Below are positions 62,823 through 64,000 of a stretch of DNA of 64,000 bases, in pieces. Under the pieces are notes generated by a model that was not told the DNA's origin, did no database searches, and worked only from the letters and a program-made list of their open reading frames with translations. A program made the translations under genes and the position numbers. Origin of the DNA: Anastrepha obliqua (lineage: Eukaryota > Arthropoda > Insecta > Diptera > Tephritidae); the NCBI RefSeq assembly GCF_027943255.1, contig NW_026562179.1, positions 6,946,501 to 7,010,500 on the forward strand, written 5' to 3'. How positions within the stretch are numbered: position 1 is the first letter of the stretch; the number at the start of each line of letters is the position of its first letter.

Positions 62823-64000
62823 TTATATATGATATGATATATTAATATTCAGTATGTCACTAAAAGAACACATTAAGGCAATCAAGGATATTTTTACGGC
62901 GTAAGATAAAGCTAATTTAAAAATATAGGTAGATAAATGTAATTAAAAAAAAAATGAAACCGATTTTTTAGGCCATGTATTAACTAATGAAGGAATAAAA
63001 CCAAATCCTAACAAAATTAAGATTATTCAGGAACTAACACTACCAAAAACTAAAAGACAAATAAAAGGGTTCCTCGGACTCACGGGATATTATAGAAAAT
63101 TTGTAAAGGATTATGTCAAAGTAGCACAGCCCATGTCAAAATATTTGAAAAAAAGGAGTCAAACTTTTGATTATTTCATATCCGGTTTTAAGATACCCAA
63201 ATTTCGAAAAAAAATTATTTTGACAACAGACGCATCATATTATGCCATTGGAGCCGTCCTTTCTCAAGAAGGACATCCAACCTGTTTTATATCCAGAACC
63301 CTAAACAATCACGAACGTAATTATTCTGCCACAGACAAAGAATTTCTGGCCGTAGTATGGAGCGTCAAGTACCTAAGACCCTATCTTTATGGCAGAAAAT
63401 TCAAAATTTGTACGGACCATCAACCAATTAAATTCCTTCACTCAAAATATAAAGGTCTCCGAGACATCAACGCTAGCTCTTGAAACTAGGTGAATACGAC
63501 TTTGACATAGAATACATAAAAGGAAAAGATAATAGGGTTGCGGATTTTTTGAGTAGGTTAGACAGACTTAATGAGGTAGACGAACAGGAAGACTTGGACA
63601 ATACAAAAAGTGTTAAAACAATAAACAATATAGAAGATGACAATATATCTAATGCAACAGCCATTCAGCAGAGGAAGAGTTACAGGATCATTTTAGCATT
63701 AAGGAAGAAATCGTCAATAAATATAGTACACAGATCATAATAACAAATAACAAAGTGGAAGAAATGAAGATTATACATAATAAAAGAATCATTTTTATAG
63801 CTGAAGCAGATTTCAATGAAATGGGAGAAATATTTAAGAAATATATAATATTACAAAAGGAACAATAGGGATCTATGTGGAAGTATTCAGCTATAATAAA
63901 GTAAAGGAGAAGCTTATTGAAACCTATTCGAACGACAGTCAGGTAAAATTTATTAAATGTACAAGAAGAGCACAAGATATCGAACCTGAGGTTGAAGCAG
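62823..64000 (+). pseudogene. Ty3/gypsy-type pol fragment, runs off the window
   Basis: Starts at the RT catalytic region (DILIFS, the YxDD part lost), then EHIKAIKDIF, FLGHVLTNEGIKPNPNKI and FLGLTGYYRKFVKDY. RNase H follows with LTTDASYYAIGAVLSQ, DKEFLAVVWSVKYLRPYLYG and CTDHQPIKFL, then GEYDFDIEYIKGKDNRVADF. Stops at about 62901, 62927 and 63481. A different, more decayed gypsy-group element from the one at 39.4 kb. The integrase would lie beyond 64000. Confidence 0.88.

Overview
The window is eukaryotic and looks like a transposon-rich intergenic or heterochromatic block from a higher-dipteran insect. I think a tephritid-type fruit fly is most likely, but that is inference. It rests on the many insect-type elements, the AT-rich spacers with TACATATGTA-type microsatellites, and a DD41D 'rosa'-like mariner of the kind described from Ceratitis. 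I found no convincing host gene, no rRNA, no real tRNA gene and no CRISPR. Almost everything recognisable is a mobile element, and many elements are nested inside others.

Left part (1-17.7 kb): the edge of a Helitron; an RTE-type LINE with an uninterrupted 974-codon ORF on the minus strand; remnants of two other LINEs; a decayed Jockey-like LINE on the plus strand, split by a mariner at 8985-10203 and by a repeat block at about 7060-7870; half of a second mariner; a tRNA-derived SINE; and a P-element relative (12302 to about 17659) with a THAP domain, candidate introns and the P-type catalytic residues. A rearranged Helitron carrying a copia scrap lies in the P element's 3' part.

Middle (17.7-39.2 kb): a Tc1-like element whose D-E spacing counts as DD38E; a pogo/Tigger element 30 bp further on; a minus-strand Ty1/copia element (about 23.0-28.2 kb) interrupted by a 1.1-kb hAT-type element with 8-bp target duplication, which itself holds a SINE; a complete Helitron (28233-29581); PIF/Harbinger remnants; the 3' end of a LINE with RNase H; more SINEs; and a mariner/P-like composite.

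Right part (39.2-64 kb): a Ty3/gypsy-type LTR retrotransposon (39435-46122) with two near-identical LTRs, TSD GAAT and a tRNA-Arg-like primer site, its protease cut by a Helitron exactly between A and T; Jockey and Harbinger remnants; a minus-strand LINE split by a nearly intact DD41D mariner; a 267-bp foldback MITE; and, inside an old mariner, a 7.9-kb palindromic element (54364-62292). That element has arms of about 920 bp that include a 3' coding exon. It contains a second palindromic element (55600-58421) and a young-looking LINE (59262-61022). The window ends in another gypsy-type pol fragment.

Relative ages can be read from the nesting. The RTE ORF, the gypsy-type element with its Helitron, the DD41D mariner and the LINE at 59.3-61.0 kb look youngest. 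The Jockey pieces, Harbinger pieces and mellifera-type mariners look oldest. The best candidates for something poorly described are the two nested palindromic elements (54.4-62.3 kb), the THAP/P-type element with introns, and the Helitron group that combines one shared 3' end with alternative 5' ends.
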